From Chryseosolibacter indicum (GTDB lineage: Bacteria > Bacteroidota > Bacteroidia > Cytophagales > Cyclobacteriaceae): a stretch of DNA of 64,000 nucleotides. Shown here piece after piece: positions 35,737 to 45,104 of this stretch. The translations under genes were made by a program, and so were the position numbers. Numbering within the stretch: position 1 is the stretch's first letter; each line of letters starts with the position of its first letter. The notes under the pieces were generated by a model. The model had not been told where the DNA came from, ran no database searches, and saw only the letters and a list, made by a program, of their open reading frames with translations. The DNA is taken from assembly GCF_018598585.1 (NCBI RefSeq), contig NZ_JAHESD010000002.1, positions 1 to 64,000 of the forward strand, given 5' to 3'.

Positions 35737-37269
35737 TCAATGTTTTATTTGAGTTTGATTGGTTTGAATTCGTTTAACTGCATTTTTCGAGTCTTCATTG
35801 GACGGATTTAGAATGATTGATTTTTTAAACATTAAGAGTGCTTCAGGCAATTTATTATCCTTCTCAAGAGCTTCTCCATAACTATTATAAACATTATCGC
35901 TTTGAGGGAATAAGAGCGTGTTTATTTTCAATGTCTCTAATGCCTGAGCGGTGTGTCCATTCTCCAGGAATTCATAGCCCAAATTATTCATGTCGTTTTC
36001 AATGAGGCTGTAATGCGTAGTATCATCCTTTAATTCCAGCAACCGCGTAAAGGCATTGTCCGCTCCTTTTGCCATCAAGGCCTTGCCGTAAATTTTCGTC
36101 AATGATTTTTTGGCGATTAAGCCAGGTTTACCATTTAAGATATACATGGCAGATAGCGCTTTCTTGTACACGCCCTCACTATTGGTATTATCGAGAACGA
36201 TCACAGTTTGCTTTTTGCTGACATTGCGTAAAAAAATGGTGGCGCACCCTGGCATTCCACCCGTATGCCATACAATTTTCCCTGCTGTAGTATCTGCAAA
36301 AATGAACCACCCCAATCCGTCATACGCTTTGCCCATTCCTCCGATATTCAGCCAGATAACATTGTCATCGCCATTGGTTAACTTAGTCGGTCTGAAGGCT
36401 TCCTCCAGCGTCTTACTATCCAATAATACTCCATTATATAGTGCGATATCGAATTTCAGCAAATCTCCAGTTGTACTGATTACGTCACTTGCGCCCATTG
36501 CAATTCCGTTGTAGTATCGTTTCTCGCCAACAAAATTTATACGGTCATTCGAATAACGGAAAGGATAGTCATAGTTATACGAAAGATCCGGAGAGTGGGA
36601 AACATTAAGCAGCGCGGTTTTCGGATAAGTATGCGTCATACCAGCGGGCTTGAAAATATGCCTGTCAATATATTCGTTAAATTTTTCTCCAGATAGTTTC
36701 TCGGTTAAAGATGCCAGTAATGTGAAGGCGAAATTGCAATACCACCATTTTTCCCCTGGTTTAAGCTTTAGGGAAGCTTTTGCTGCTACTAATACCTGAA
36801 CAAGGTCTTTATTGGTTATTATTTTATCAGGATTTTTTTCCTTGTGCCGATCCCACATGCCTGATAAATCCTGATCAGACAAACCCGATGTATGCGAAAG
36901 CATTTGACGAATGGTTATTGTAGGATAAGGAAAGTCAGGAAAGTATTTGGCGAAGTTATCATCCAGACTGAGCTTCCCCTTTTCTTTTAATTGCAAAATG
37001 GAAACAGCTGTAAATACTTTGGAAATGGATGCAAGGTTGAATTCGGAGGTGTTATTATTAAGCCGTCTGTTTTCAAAATCAGCATAGCCAAAGGATTTTT
37101 GATAAATGATTTTTCCATTTTCCGCCACAAGCACATTGGCATTCAATTCTCCTTTATCGGCCAGGTTCGTATAATAGCTGTCAATGCGATCTGTAATGTT
37201 TTGGGCTGTGGTGTTAAAACTGATCGCTATCCAGAGCGTGGCAACTGTAATTGATGTCTTTTTCAACAT
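35737..37269 (-). CDS. Serine hydrolase (class C beta-lactamase fold) with C-terminal TPR
   Basis: This 510-residue protein has a signal peptide (TSITVATLWIAISFNTTAQ) and a beta-lactamase/DD-peptidase fold. The nucleophile motif SISK is at 81-84, the Tyr motif YCN is in KWWYCNFAFTLLASL, and the third motif is HTGG in IVWHTGGMPGCATIF. After about residue 400 come TPR-like helices (NGHTAQALETLKINTLLFPQ, LPEALLMFKKSIILNPSN). It is periplasmic or secreted and probably hydrolyses a peptide, ester or amide; true beta-lactamase activity should not be assumed. It is 69 bp downstream of, and in line with, an AraC regulator, and both lie inside the tRNA-bounded segment. Confidence 0.88.
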   Translation of the reverse strand: MLKKTSITVATLWIAISFNTTAQNITDRIDSYYTNLADKGELNANVLVAENGKIIYQKSFGYADFENRRLNNNTSEFNLASISKVFTAVSILQLKEKGKLSLDDNFAKYFPDFPYPTITIRQMLSHTSGLSDQDLSGMWDRHKEKNPDKIITNKDLVQVLVAAKASLKLKPGEKWWYCNFAFTLLASLTEKLSGEKFNEYIDRHIFKPAGMTHTYPKTALLNVSHSPDLSYNYDYPFRYSNDRINFVGEKRYYNGIAMGASDVISTTGDLLKFDIALYNGVLLDSKTLEEAFRPTKLTNGDDNVIWLNIGGMGKAYDGLGWFIFADTTAGKIVWHTGGMPGCATIFLRNVSKKQTVIVLDNTNSEGVYKKALSAMYILNGKPGLIAKKSLTKIYGKALMAKGADNAFTRLLELKDDTTHYSLIENDMNNLGYEFLENGHTAQALETLKINTLLFPQSDNVYNSYGEALEKDNKLPEALLMFKKSIILNPSNEDSKNAVKRIQTNQTQIKH

Positions 37270-37282
37270 ATGTATGTAAATT

Positions 37283-37301
37283 TTGGATCAAAGCAATCCA
37301 A
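37283..37301. promoter_or_regulatory. Inverted repeat before the serine hydrolase gene, candidate AraC-family site
   Basis: TTGGAT-N7-ATCCAA lies 14 bp upstream of the serine hydrolase start, in the 69-bp gap after the AraC gene. Binding by that regulator is only suggested by position. Confidence 0.3.
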
Positions 37302-37338
37302 TTGCAACGCATAAAAATTGTATGAGATTTGCCTGGCC

Positions 37339-38130
37339 TTATATCTTCCGGTATTGCGCAGGCAAAAAACCAGTCATTTGCTTGAAGGTATGCGTAAAGT
37401 GACTTTGATCAGCAAAACCGCAGGTGTATGCAATTTCTGTTAGGGAGAGAGAGGTTGATTTTAACATCGATAATGCCCTTTCTACTTTTAGTTTGCGCAT
37501 ATATTCTCCTAACGTGCAGGAAAAGAACTTGGGAAAGTGTTTGGATATTGTAACGGGGTGCACATGGGCAACTCTGGCTAAGTCGTTCAACGTTATCTTT
37601 TCGGCCCACCTATCATTTAATTGCTCGTGAATAATTTTTATCCACGAAGGTTGTTGCTTGTTCAGGCAATGACTGACCGTGGTTACTAAATTCAGAAACA
37701 GCATTTGAATTGATTCAGTAGAATATAGGTCGCTTTGGCGCATCTCGTTATACATCTTAAGTAATAAAAATTTGGTGTCAGGGTTTGCATGTATAATAGC
37801 ACCTATGGAAGTCATTTTAATGTCGTATCTCTCAAGTAAATTTGATTCAATTTCAAGGTTAATATTTTTAGAAGGCAAAGCGGTATTGAAATTCCGATGA
37901 ACTTCACCGCTATCATAAAAAATAACTTTCCCAGGAGAAGCTACCGATTCCGATTTTTTCCTTTGCTCTCTATTACCTCCTGCTAAGATGAAAGTGATGT
38001 GCGCATTACTGTGAGCATGCCAGCCTTCGTATACTTTTGAAAGATATTCCGTTTCCCGAACGAGAAGTCCATTGATATTATAATCTCGTTTATTGACACC
38101 CAAATAGCATCCGCGCTCTAATTCAATCAT
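37339..38130 (-). CDS. AraC family transcriptional regulator
   Basis: This 263-residue protein has an N-terminal cupin-like sensing domain (about 1-140, with HAHSNAHITFILAG and SPGKVIFYDSGEVHRNF) and two C-terminal helix-turn-helix motifs (LNDLARVAHVHPVTISKHF; LSLTEIAYTCGFADQSHFTH) followed by the AraC signature FKQMTGFLPAQYRK. It most likely controls the serine hydrolase gene directly downstream on the same strand. A TAnnTTTG element (TACTTTTG, minus strand, 38168-38175) about 40 bp before its start is a plausible promoter. Its inducer is unknown. Confidence 0.92.
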   Translation of the reverse strand: MIELERGCYLGVNKRDYNINGLLVRETEYLSKVYEGWHAHSNAHITFILAGGNREQRKKSESVASPGKVIFYDSGEVHRNFNTALPSKNINLEIESNLLERYDIKMTSIGAIIHANPDTKFLLLKMYNEMRQSDLYSTESIQMLFLNLVTTVSHCLNKQQPSWIKIIHEQLNDRWAEKITLNDLARVAHVHPVTISKHFPKFFSCTLGEYMRKLKVERALSMLKSTSLSLTEIAYTCGFADQSHFTHTFKQMTGFLPAQYRKI

Positions 38131-38359
38131 ATCATCTTAGCAGGCTTATTAGAAATTGAATTTTAAACAAAAGTACCAAAATGCCGGGGATAGGTTGTTC
38201 CGCCAATTTACTAATCAAATCACTTAGCATAATTAAACTCAAAAACAGTAAAAGACAATCTGACAGAATAGCGTCTTTTTTGGCTTTAAATTCTCTTCGG
38301 ACCATTAACTTGGTAAGAACCCAGTTTGATAAAATGAGGTACAAAAAGGTTCGATATGG

Positions 38360-38374
38360 CCCCCCCGCGCTACA
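38360..38374. repeat. Right copy of the tRNA 3'-end repeat (candidate attR)
   Basis: CCCCCCCGCGCTACA is identical to 35343-35357, the 3' acceptor end of the CAT-anticodon tRNA. It is preceded by GGTTCGATATGG, which resembles a T-loop. The sequence 38131-38349 before it holds no credible gene. Confidence 0.75.
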
Positions 38375-38375
38375 G

Positions 38376-38400
38376 AAAGGCAGCAATAGCTGCCTTTTTT
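38376..38400 (+). terminator. Terminator after the right tRNA-end repeat
   Basis: A 9-bp stem (AAAGGCAGC / GCTGCCTTT, loop AATA) runs into a T-run, directly after the repeated tRNA end. This is the placing expected for a lost tRNA gene. Confidence 0.85.
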
Positions 38401-38524
38401 CATGTATATTGATTGGTTATCATCAATCAATTTTGTAATTTGGTTATCATCTAAAGTGACATTCCAAGTCAAAGAATTTCTATCCTCATTTTTGTTGCTG
38501 AAGCAAACAGACTGAACCTGTGAC

Positions 38525-38559
38525 TGCAGGGAGACTGCACAAAGAGTGCAGGGAGACTG
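38525..38559. repeat. Two direct copies of a 13-bp unit in the gap before lptF
   Basis: TGCAGGGAGACTG occurs at 38525-38537 and 38547-38559 (22-bp period), with looser GACTG echoes just before. The 330-bp gap 38401-38732 otherwise shows no gene and should hold the lptF promoter. Confidence 0.6.
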
Positions 38560-38732
38560 TAAGATGTAGCTATGAATAGCTAAGAAAAGCCGTCAGTAGC
38601 AGTGAAGTCAGTTACAATACATAAGTTGAATACAGTTGTTAACTTATGCTCTCTTAAGGTTCTATTTAAATTTAAAAAGCGGATCAATTTTTGAATAGAT
38701 TTGGGGTAACTTATGTTACGAGCTTTATTAGC

Positions 38733-40478
38733 ATGAAGAAACTCGACAAACTTATTATCAGTTCTTTTATAGCGCCATTTATTCTCACCTTCTTTGTAGT
38801 GGTGTTCATACTACTTAACATACAGATGCTCAAATATTTTGATGATCTGATGGGAAAAGGACTTGAAGGAACGCTTATAGCTAAGTTATTTTTTTATTTC
38901 GGAGTAGTAACCACGCCAACTGCTTTGCCACTGGCGGTGCTGCTTGCCGCATTAATAACTTTTGGAAACCTGGGCGAACATTTTGAATTAACAGCAATCA
39001 AAAGCGCTGGTATCTCTCTGACGCGAACATTATTGCCGCTATTTTTCCTGATTCTTATACTTACTGGTTTTGCTTTTTTTGTCAATAATAACCTCGTTCC
39101 TAAGGCTGCATTAGAAGCTTATAGTCTGCTTTACGATGTTAAGCAGAAAAAACCCGCGCTTGACCTTCGGGAGGGTACCTTTTATAATGGAATACCAGAT
39201 ATCAGCATCAAGGTGAATAAGAAGTTTCCCCATGATGACGCGGCGCTTAAAGATATTATTGTTTACGATCATCGTAAACATGATGGTAATAAGGAAGTTA
39301 TAATAGCTGACTCAGGTAGAATGACAACCATTTTAAATGAACGCTATCTTAAGTTTGAACTTTTCAATGGCTACAATTATGTAGAGGGTACCAGCCAGGA
39401 GAAGGAAATGACTGGCCAAAAGGGCTCTTCTGCCGAATCATTAACCAGGAGTAAATTTAATAAGTCGCAGGTAGTTTTCGATTTGTCGTCTTTTCAGATG
39501 GTACGGACTGATAAGAAGTGGTTTCAGGGCAATCGCATTATGCGTAACCTGGGTGAGCTGGATCAGGATATGGATTCGCTGTATCGGGAAGTATTACAAC
39601 AGCAGCTTAATTATTACAATTACAAACCTACCTATTTTAGTTATTTCAATAAGTCAGAACCCCTTATTTATCCGCTTGAGCTGCAGGAATTTAAGTACTA
39701 CAAAGATTCTCTTGAAAGAAGTAAGTATGTTAAGGAAGTGCCGTATTCTGAAGAGAATGCAAATCCTAAAGTACTACCGGTAGAAAAGACGGAGAACAAG
39801 CCATTGAAGCGCGAAAGTAGTTCCTCGAAGAAGCCAAGAAAACTAGAAAGGCCTTCACGAATCAAAAGCAGTATCGCGAAAGGCAAGACGGTGAGGGAAA
39901 GAGACAAGAACAAACTTGCTGCGATTAAGAAAGACAATTTAGCTGATTCTATAGCTGTAAATTCAAGATATGCAAAGCTAGATAGTGTCTTTAATGCTGC
40001 ACCATCTAAAGAAATTGCTCAGAATACAGCCAATTTTGCCAGACAGGTAGTAAGCCAGATTATCAACAGCAATACCAGTATTGAGAATTTTAAAAAGGAA
40101 AGGATTGTTTTTGAAATCCAGTGGCATAAGATTCTGGCGAGTTCTTTGGCTTGTGTGGCTATGTTTATGATAGGTGCGCCGCTAGGTTCTATTATTAAGA
40201 AGGGTGGGCTAGGGGTACCCTTTCTCGTTTCTATCATCTTCTTTATTATATATTACTTATTGAGCATGCAGGGTGAAAAGCTTGCGAAACAAGGAACAAT
40301 AGGCGTGTTTGCTGGTGTTTGGTCTGCTGATCTTATTTTATTTTTAATTGGATTGGTCTTCCTTCGACAAGCGAGAATCGATGCCCGGTTGTTTGATGCT
40401 GACTCATACATGGTTGCCTTTGACAAGCTAAAGAAATGGGTAACAGCGCGGAAGCTTCAAACGAAGGTAACAACATAA
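38733..40478 (+). CDS. LptF/LptG family lipopolysaccharide export permease
   Basis: The start is the ATG at 38733 (MKKLDKLIISSFIAPFILTF, 581 residues); the frame is open upstream only through a TTG. Three N-terminal transmembrane helices (about 10-35, 50-75, 95-120) come before a large periplasmic beta-jellyroll and three C-terminal helices (about 475-560), the LptF/G layout. These proteins couple with LptB to push lipopolysaccharide across the periplasm. An unusual feature is a long basic, Ser/Lys/Glu-rich insertion at about residues 345-425 (KPLKRESSSSKKPRKLERP) that looks disordered. It lies upstream of rpsO-pnp, probably not co-transcribed. Confidence 0.9.
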   Translation: MKKLDKLIISSFIAPFILTFFVVVFILLNIQMLKYFDDLMGKGLEGTLIAKLFFYFGVVTTPTALPLAVLLAALITFGNLGEHFELTAIKSAGISLTRTLLPLFFLILILTGFAFFVNNNLVPKAALEAYSLLYDVKQKKPALDLREGTFYNGIPDISIKVNKKFPHDDAALKDIIVYDHRKHDGNKEVIIADSGRMTTILNERYLKFELFNGYNYVEGTSQEKEMTGQKGSSAESLTRSKFNKSQVVFDLSSFQMVRTDKKWFQGNRIMRNLGELDQDMDSLYREVLQQQLNYYNYKPTYFSYFNKSEPLIYPLELQEFKYYKDSLERSKYVKEVPYSEENANPKVLPVEKTENKPLKRESSSSKKPRKLERPSRIKSSIAKGKTVRERDKNKLAAIKKDNLADSIAVNSRYAKLDSVFNAAPSKEIAQNTANFARQVVSQIINSNTSIENFKKERIVFEIQWHKILASSLACVAMFMIGAPLGSIIKKGGLGVPFLVSIIFFIIYYLLSMQGEKLAKQGTIGVFAGVWSADLILFLIGLVFLRQARIDARLFDADSYMVAFDKLKKWVTARKLQTKVTT

Positions 40479-40491
40479 TTTGTTATAGAGC

Positions 40492-40522
40492 TTGGAAAAT
40501 AAAGGCTAAAAACTTACTTTCG
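40492..40522 (+). promoter_or_regulatory. Candidate rpsO promoter
   Basis: TTG (40492-40494) and TACTTTCG (40515-40522, one mismatch to TAnnTTTG) are 20 bp apart and end 30 bp before the rpsO ATG. Confidence 0.5.
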
Positions 40523-40552
40523 CCCCTTGAATAAAGTGAAAATAAAATTCCG

Positions 40553-40828
40553 ATGTATTTGACGACCGAAATCAAACAAGATCTGTTTAAAAAACACGGC
40601 TACGGAAAGAAAAAAGAAGAAACCGGCTCTCCTGAAGCTCAGATCTCATTGTTTACGCATAGAATTAATCATTTAACCCAGCACCTTAAGCAAAATAAAA
40701 AGGACTTTTCTACACAGCAAGGGTTAATGAAGCTTGTTGGTAAGCGTAAGAAGCTTCTCAATTATCTGCAAAAGACTAATATCGAAAGATACAGGTCTAT
40801 ATTGAGCGAATTAGAATTAAGAAAATAA
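40553..40828 (+). CDS. rpsO: 30S ribosomal protein S15
   Basis: This 91-residue protein has the S15 pattern: [40 protein letters not shown] and [15 protein letters not shown]. It binds 16S rRNA in the platform of the small subunit. It lies ahead of pnp, the order seen in many bacteria, with an intrinsic terminator between them. Confidence 0.98.
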   Translation: MYLTTEIKQDLFKKHGYGKKKEETGSPEAQISLFTHRINHLTQHLKQNKKDFSTQQGLMKLVGKRKKLLNYLQKTNIERYRSILSELELRK

Positions 40829-40837
40829 CATTCCAGC

Positions 40838-40865
40838 AGGGAACCAAACTAATGGTTCCCTTTTT
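40838..40865 (+). terminator. Terminator after rpsO
   Basis: A 9-bp stem (AGGGAACCA / TGGTTCCCT, loop AACTAA) is followed by a T-run. Confidence 0.92.
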
Positions 40866-40880
40866 ACATTTTTTACTGAA

Positions 40881-40921
40881 GGAATAAATCCTACCGGAAA
40901 AACATCGGTAGAATTTATTCC
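40881..40921 (+). promoter_or_regulatory. Long hairpin in the pnp leader
   Basis: GGAATAAAT-C-CTACCG pairs with CGGTAG-A-ATTTATTCC: a 16-bp stem with one C-A mismatch and a 9-nt loop, ending 14 bp before the pnp ATG. In enteric bacteria a leader stem before pnp is cut by RNase III for autoregulation (known). A similar job here is inference. Confidence 0.6.
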
Positions 40922-40935
40922 ATTACTTATTTTTT

Positions 40936-43083
40936 ATGACACCAACAGTTATTACAAAATCTTGTGCGTTGCCTGATGGCCGCCAAATAACAATTGAAAC
41001 AGGTAAACTCGCCCGCCAGGCCGATGGAGCCGTTGTTCTACGGATGGGGAATACCATGTTACTTGCTACTGTAGTTTCCGCCCAGGAAGGCGTAGAAGGA
41101 GCTGACTTTCTTCCCCTGTCAGTTGATTACCAGGAAAAATTTGCTGCTACCGGTAAAGTACCCGGTGGTTTTTTGAAACGTGAAAGCAAACTTTCTGATT
41201 ACGAGGTACTAATTAGCCGTCTTGTTGACCGTGCTATAAGACCTTTATTCCCTGATGATTATCATGCTGAAACACAGGTTATAATTTATCTTATTTCGGG
41301 TGATACTACGGCATTACCTGATGGGCTTGCTGCCTTTGCCGCATCAGCTGCTTTGTCTGTTTCAGATATCCCTTTCAACGGACCAATATCAGAAGTTCGC
41401 GTAGCCAGAATTGATGGAAAGTTCGTGATTAACCCATCTTTGGCCGACAAAGAAAGAGCTGACATTGATCTGATCGTTGCTGCTTCTCTTGATAACATCC
41501 TTATGGTTGAAGGAGAGATGAAAGAAGTTAGCGAAGATGATATGCTCGAAGCTTTAAAGACGGCACACGAAGCTATAAAAGTTCAGTGTGAAGTGCAGAT
41601 AGAACTAGCCAAAGCTGCAGGTAAAACAGAAAAAAGACAATACAGTCACGAGAATAACGACGAAAATCTTAAAGAAGAACTTTGGAAGGCATTATATGAG
41701 AAAACATATTCACATGCACGCCAGAAGTTAACCAACAAGAAACTTCGTTCGGAAGGTTTCTCTAAAATTCTTGAGGACTATCTCGCGTCACTACCTGCTG
41801 AGTCTACAATTGATAAAGATCTCGTAAAACGTTATTATCATGACATTCAGAAGAAAGCAGCAAGGAATCTAGTACTTGATGAAGGAATTCGATTGGATGG
41901 TCGTAGCACAAGAGAAATCAGACCTATTTGGTGTGAAGTTGATTATCTTCCTGCACCTCACGGTTCATCAGTATTTACCCGTGGCGAAACACAATCGCTT
42001 ACCACTGTTACACTAGGTACCAAGCTGGATGAGCAGATGATTGATGGCGCGATGCTCTCAGGTTCAAGCAAGTTTATTCTTCATTATAATTTCCCTGGCT
42101 TTTCAACAGGCGAGGTAAAACCAAACCGTGGTCCTGGAAGAAGAGAAGTAGGACATGGAAACCTTGCGTTAAGAGCGCTAAAGCAAGTACTCCCTCCTGA
42201 TACTGAGAATCCTTATACAATTCGTGTTGTTTCAGATATTCTTGAGTCGAATGGTTCATCATCAATGGCAACTGTTTGTGCTGGTACACTAGCGCTGATG
42301 GATGCAGGTGTGCCTATCTCAGGTCCTGTATCAGGTATCGCCATGGGCATGATCTCAGATGCGAAAACAGGTAAATATGCGATCCTTTCAGACATCCTTG
42401 GAGATGAAGATCACCTGGGTGACATGGATTTTAAGGTTACCGGAACAGAAAAAGGTATTACTGCCTGCCAGATGGATTTGAAGGTAGAAGGTCTTACTTA
42501 TGATGTTCTTAAAGAAGCACTAAATCAGGCTAAAGAAGGTCGTCTTCATATTTTAAATGAAATGAAGAAGGTTATTACAGAACCAAGACCAGATCTTAAA
42601 CCACATGCTCCTCGTGCCCAAACACTTATTATTGATAAAGAAATGATAGGTGCGGTAATAGGCCCAGGTGGAAAAATTATTCAGGATATTCAAAATACAT
42701 CAGGCGCTACTGTCGTCATAGAAGAAGTAGACAACAAAGGCGTTGTGAATGTATTTGCCAATGACAAGACGTCAATGGATGCTGCCCTTAAGCGTATTAA
42801 AGGCATCGTGGCTATTCCTGAGGTAGGTCAGGTTTATGACGGAAAAGTAAAATCAATTATGCCTTTTGGCGCGTTTGTTGAGTTTATGCCAGGTAAAGAT
42901 GGTCTCCTTCATATTTCAGAGATTAAGTGGGAGCGCCTCGAGAAAATGGAGGGCGTGCTTGAAGTTGGAGAAGAAATCAAGGTAAAACTAATTGAAGTTG
43001 ATAAGAAAACCGGCAAATTCAGACTTTCTCGCAAAGTGTTGCTGCCAAGACCTCCTAAAAAGGAAACAACACCGACTGAATAA
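40936..43083 (+). CDS. pnp: Polyribonucleotide nucleotidyltransferase (PNPase)
   Basis: This 715-residue 3'-5' exoribonuclease degrades RNA by phosphorolysis. Two RNase PH domains are visible (first with [20 protein letters not shown]; second with [25 protein letters not shown] and the catalytic region [15 protein letters not shown]), then a KH domain ([20 protein letters not shown]) and an S1 domain ([20 protein letters not shown]). Length is normal. It follows rpsO with a terminator and a long leader hairpin in between, so it likely has its own promoter or depends on read-through and leader processing. rpoD follows 73 bp downstream. Confidence 0.98.
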   Translation: MTPTVITKSCALPDGRQITIETGKLARQADGAVVLRMGNTMLLATVVSAQEGVEGADFLPLSVDYQEKFAATGKVPGGFLKRESKLSDYEVLISRLVDRAIRPLFPDDYHAETQVIIYLISGDTTALPDGLAAFAASAALSVSDIPFNGPISEVRVARIDGKFVINPSLADKERADIDLIVAASLDNILMVEGEMKEVSEDDMLEALKTAHEAIKVQCEVQIELAKAAGKTEKRQYSHENNDENLKEELWKALYEKTYSHARQKLTNKKLRSEGFSKILEDYLASLPAESTIDKDLVKRYYHDIQKKAARNLVLDEGIRLDGRSTREIRPIWCEVDYLPAPHGSSVFTRGETQSLTTVTLGTKLDEQMIDGAMLSGSSKFILHYNFPGFSTGEVKPNRGPGRREVGHGNLALRALKQVLPPDTENPYTIRVVSDILESNGSSSMATVCAGTLALMDAGVPISGPVSGIAMGMISDAKTGKYAILSDILGDEDHLGDMDFKVTGTEKGITACQMDLKVEGLTYDVLKEALNQAKEGRLHILNEMKKVITEPRPDLKPHAPRAQTLIIDKEMIGAVIGPGGKIIQDIQNTSGATVVIEEVDNKGVVNVFANDKTSMDAALKRIKGIVAIPEVGQVYDGKVKSIMPFGAFVEFMPGKDGLLHISEIKWERLEKMEGVLEVGEEIKVKLIEVDKKTGKFRLSRKVLLPRPPKKETTPTE

Positions 43084-43099
43084 TCGTACTTATGAAATA

Positions 43100-43130
43100 T
43101 TGACAGGAACTAACTTTAAAGCTTATATTG
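43100..43130 (+). promoter_or_regulatory. Candidate rpoD promoter
   Basis: TTGACA (43100-43105) and TATATTG (43124-43130) are separated by 18 bp, ending 26 bp before the rpoD ATG. This resembles the enteric -35/-10 pair more than the Bacteroidota consensus, so it may be chance. Confidence 0.35.
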
Positions 43131-43156
43131 TTTAATAAACGCATAGAATATTAGGA

Positions 43157-44020
43157 ATGAGACAGCTTAAAATCAGTAAACAAATTACCAATAGGGAGAG
43201 CCAGTCACTGGATAAGTACCTGCAGGAAATTGGTAAGGTGGATTTGCTTACTCCTGATGAGGAGGTTGAATTAGCAAAAAGAATTAAAGAAGGAGATCAG
43301 ATTGCGTTGGAGAAGTTGACTAAAGCTAACCTTCGCTTCGTAGTTTCTGTAGCTAAACAATATCAGAATCAAGGCTTGTCTCTCGGTGATCTTATAAATG
43401 AAGGTAATTTAGGTCTGATAAAAGCTGCACAACGTTTTGATGAAACCCGTGGTTTTAAATTCATCTCCTATGCGGTATGGTGGATCCGTCAATCTATTCT
43501 ACAGGCTTTGGCAGAACAATCGCGTATTGTTCGCCTGCCTTTGAACAGAGTAGGGTCTTTGAATAAGATATCTAAAACCTTCTCTGAACTAGAACAAAAG
43601 TACGAACGCGAACCTTCTCCTGAAGAACTTGCTGAAGTACTCGATGTTACAACAGCAGAAGTTGTTGATACAATGAAGATCTCCGGGCGCCATGTTTCTA
43701 TGGATGCGCCTTTTGTTCAGGGAGAAGAAAACAGCCTGCTCGATGTACTTGAAAACGATAGTGAAGAAACACCTGATTCAGGCTTGATGAATGACTCTCT
43801 TCGTAGAGAAGTTCAGCGTGCCTTGTCTACTTTAACACAGCGCGAGGCAGATGTTATTACTTTATATTTTGGCTTGAATGGCGAACACTCAATGACCCTT
43901 GAGGAAATAGGTGAGAAATTCAATTTAACACGCGAGCGCGTACGCCAGATTAAAGAAAAGGCGATCAGAAGGTTGCGTCATACTTCAAGAAGTAAGGCTT
44001 TGAAGCCTTACCTAGGTTAA
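43157..44020 (+). CDS. rpoD: Primary RNA polymerase sigma factor (RpoD, short Bacteroidota form)
   Basis: This 287-residue sigma-70 protein begins [20 protein letters not shown] and lacks the acidic region 1.1 of enteric RpoD, as is normal for Bacteroidota. Region 1.2 ([20 protein letters not shown]), region 2 ([20 protein letters not shown]), region 3 and region 4.2 with the helix-turn-helix [20 protein letters not shown] are all present. It directs the polymerase to TAnnTTTG-type promoters, several of which occur in this window. It is followed by a strong terminator. Confidence 0.97.
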   Translation: MRQLKISKQITNRESQSLDKYLQEIGKVDLLTPDEEVELAKRIKEGDQIALEKLTKANLRFVVSVAKQYQNQGLSLGDLINEGNLGLIKAAQRFDETRGFKFISYAVWWIRQSILQALAEQSRIVRLPLNRVGSLNKISKTFSELEQKYEREPSPEELAEVLDVTTAEVVDTMKISGRHVSMDAPFVQGEENSLLDVLENDSEETPDSGLMNDSLRREVQRALSTLTQREADVITLYFGLNGEHSMTLEEIGEKFNLTRERVRQIKEKAIRRLRHTSRSKALKPYLG

Positions 44021-44043
44021 AATGATTTAAAATTTATCAATAT

Positions 44044-44073
44044 AAAGGGTCTCAAGCGAGGCCCTTTGTTTTT
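44044..44073 (+). terminator. Terminator after rpoD
   Basis: A 10-bp stem (AAAGGGTCTC / GAGGCCCTTT, with one T-G pair, loop AAGC) is followed by GTTTTT. Confidence 0.9.
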
Positions 44074-44099
44074 ATCTTGCGACTTTAATAAATCATGTT

Positions 44100-45068
44100 A
44101 TGAGTGAAAAAGTGAAAGTATTGATCATTGGTTCTGGTCCTGCGGGATATACCGCTGCAATTTATGCTGCCAGGGCAGGGTTGAAACCAGTATTATATAC
44201 AGGTAGCCAGCCAGGTGGTCAGCTTACCATTACTAACGACGTCGAGAATTTTCCAGGTTATCCGGAAGGGATCAACGGCCCACAGATGATGGTTGACTTA
44301 CAGAAACAAGCAGAACGTTTTGGTACAAAGATCAATTATGGCCTTGTTACGTCAGTAGATTTTTCAGGTTATCCTCATAAGGTGATTGTTGATGAGAAAC
44401 ACGAGGTTATAGCAGAAACAGTAATAATTGCTACAGGAGCTACTGCTAAATATTTAGGACTTCCTTCTGAGAAGGAATATTACAACAGAGGTGTATCTGC
44501 CTGTGCAGTTTGCGACGGCTATTTTTACCGTGGTAAAGACGTTGCTGTAGTAGGCGCCGGGGACTCGGCAGCAGAAGAAGCGACGTATTTGGCCAACCTT
44601 TGTGCTAAAGTTCACCTTATAGTAAGGCGAGACGAAATGCGTGCTTCAAAAATTATGCAGCAACGCGTGTTTAAAGCACCCAATATAGAAGTTCATTGGA
44701 ATACAGAAACTGAAGAAATCATAGGCGACGATAGCGGTGTTACAGGGATCCGAGTTGTTAATAATAAAACCGGCGAGAAGAAAGAGATCCAACTTCAAGG
44801 ATTCTTTCTGGCAATCGGCCATCAGCCGAACACCGAAATATTCAGAGGCTATATTGATATGGATGACAAGGGTTATATTAACGTAATGCCTGGTACTAGT
44901 AAAACCAATATTCCCGGTGTTTTTGCAGTGGGCGATGCAGCCGATAAAGTTTATCGTCAGGCAATAACCGCTGCTGGTTCCGGATGTATGGGAGCACTGG
45001 ATGCTGAGAAATTCCTTGTTGCCAAGGAACTTGAGGTTGGAAGCTTAATGACAACAGCGCACGTATAA
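44100..45068 (+). CDS. trxB: Thioredoxin reductase
   Basis: This 322-residue flavoprotein reduces thioredoxin with NADPH. It has the FAD loop IIGSGPAGYTAAIYAARAG, the redox-active CAVCDGYF in which two Cys flank Ala-Val, the NADPH loop VVGAGDSAAEEATYL and the C-terminal FAD motif GVFAVGDAADKVYRQ. Length is typical of the low-molecular-weight class. The bacillithiol deacetylase gene follows 36 bp downstream, so two thiol-redox functions sit side by side, probably co-transcribed. Confidence 0.97.
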   Translation: MSEKVKVLIIGSGPAGYTAAIYAARAGLKPVLYTGSQPGGQLTITNDVENFPGYPEGINGPQMMVDLQKQAERFGTKINYGLVTSVDFSGYPHKVIVDEKHEVIAETVIIATGATAKYLGLPSEKEYYNRGVSACAVCDGYFYRGKDVAVVGAGDSAAEEATYLANLCAKVHLIVRRDEMRASKIMQQRVFKAPNIEVHWNTETEEIIGDDSGVTGIRVVNNKTGEKKEIQLQGFFLAIGHQPNTEIFRGYIDMDDKGYINVMPGTSKTNIPGVFAVGDAADKVYRQAITAAGSGCMGALDAEKFLVAKELEVGSLMTTAHV

Positions 45069-45104
45069 TTAACCTTAGTATTTCAAATAGGAGCATAAGA
45101 TTTA

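Larger units (their letters stand above)
35343..38374. mobile_element. Candidate small genomic island bounded by tRNA 3'-end repeats
   Basis: The exact 15-mer CCCCCCCGCGCTACA occurs at the tRNA 3' end (35343-35357) and again at 38360-38374. The second copy is preceded by a T-loop-like GGTTCGATAT and followed by a terminator, but by no tRNA body. Between them lie a serine hydrolase and an AraC regulator. This is the structure left by integration at a tRNA 3' end, or by rearrangement of tandem tRNAs. No integrase is present, so the segment would be a remnant or moved in trans. Confidence 0.55.

Noticed and set aside
35737..37269. Antibiotic-resistance beta-lactamase
   Set aside because: The SxxK, YxN and HTG motifs are shared by many peptidases and esterases, and the TPR tail is unlike resistance enzymes.
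38132..38386. 84-residue minus-strand frame after the AraC gene
   Set aside because: It runs through the repeated tRNA end and a terminator and has no recognisable features.
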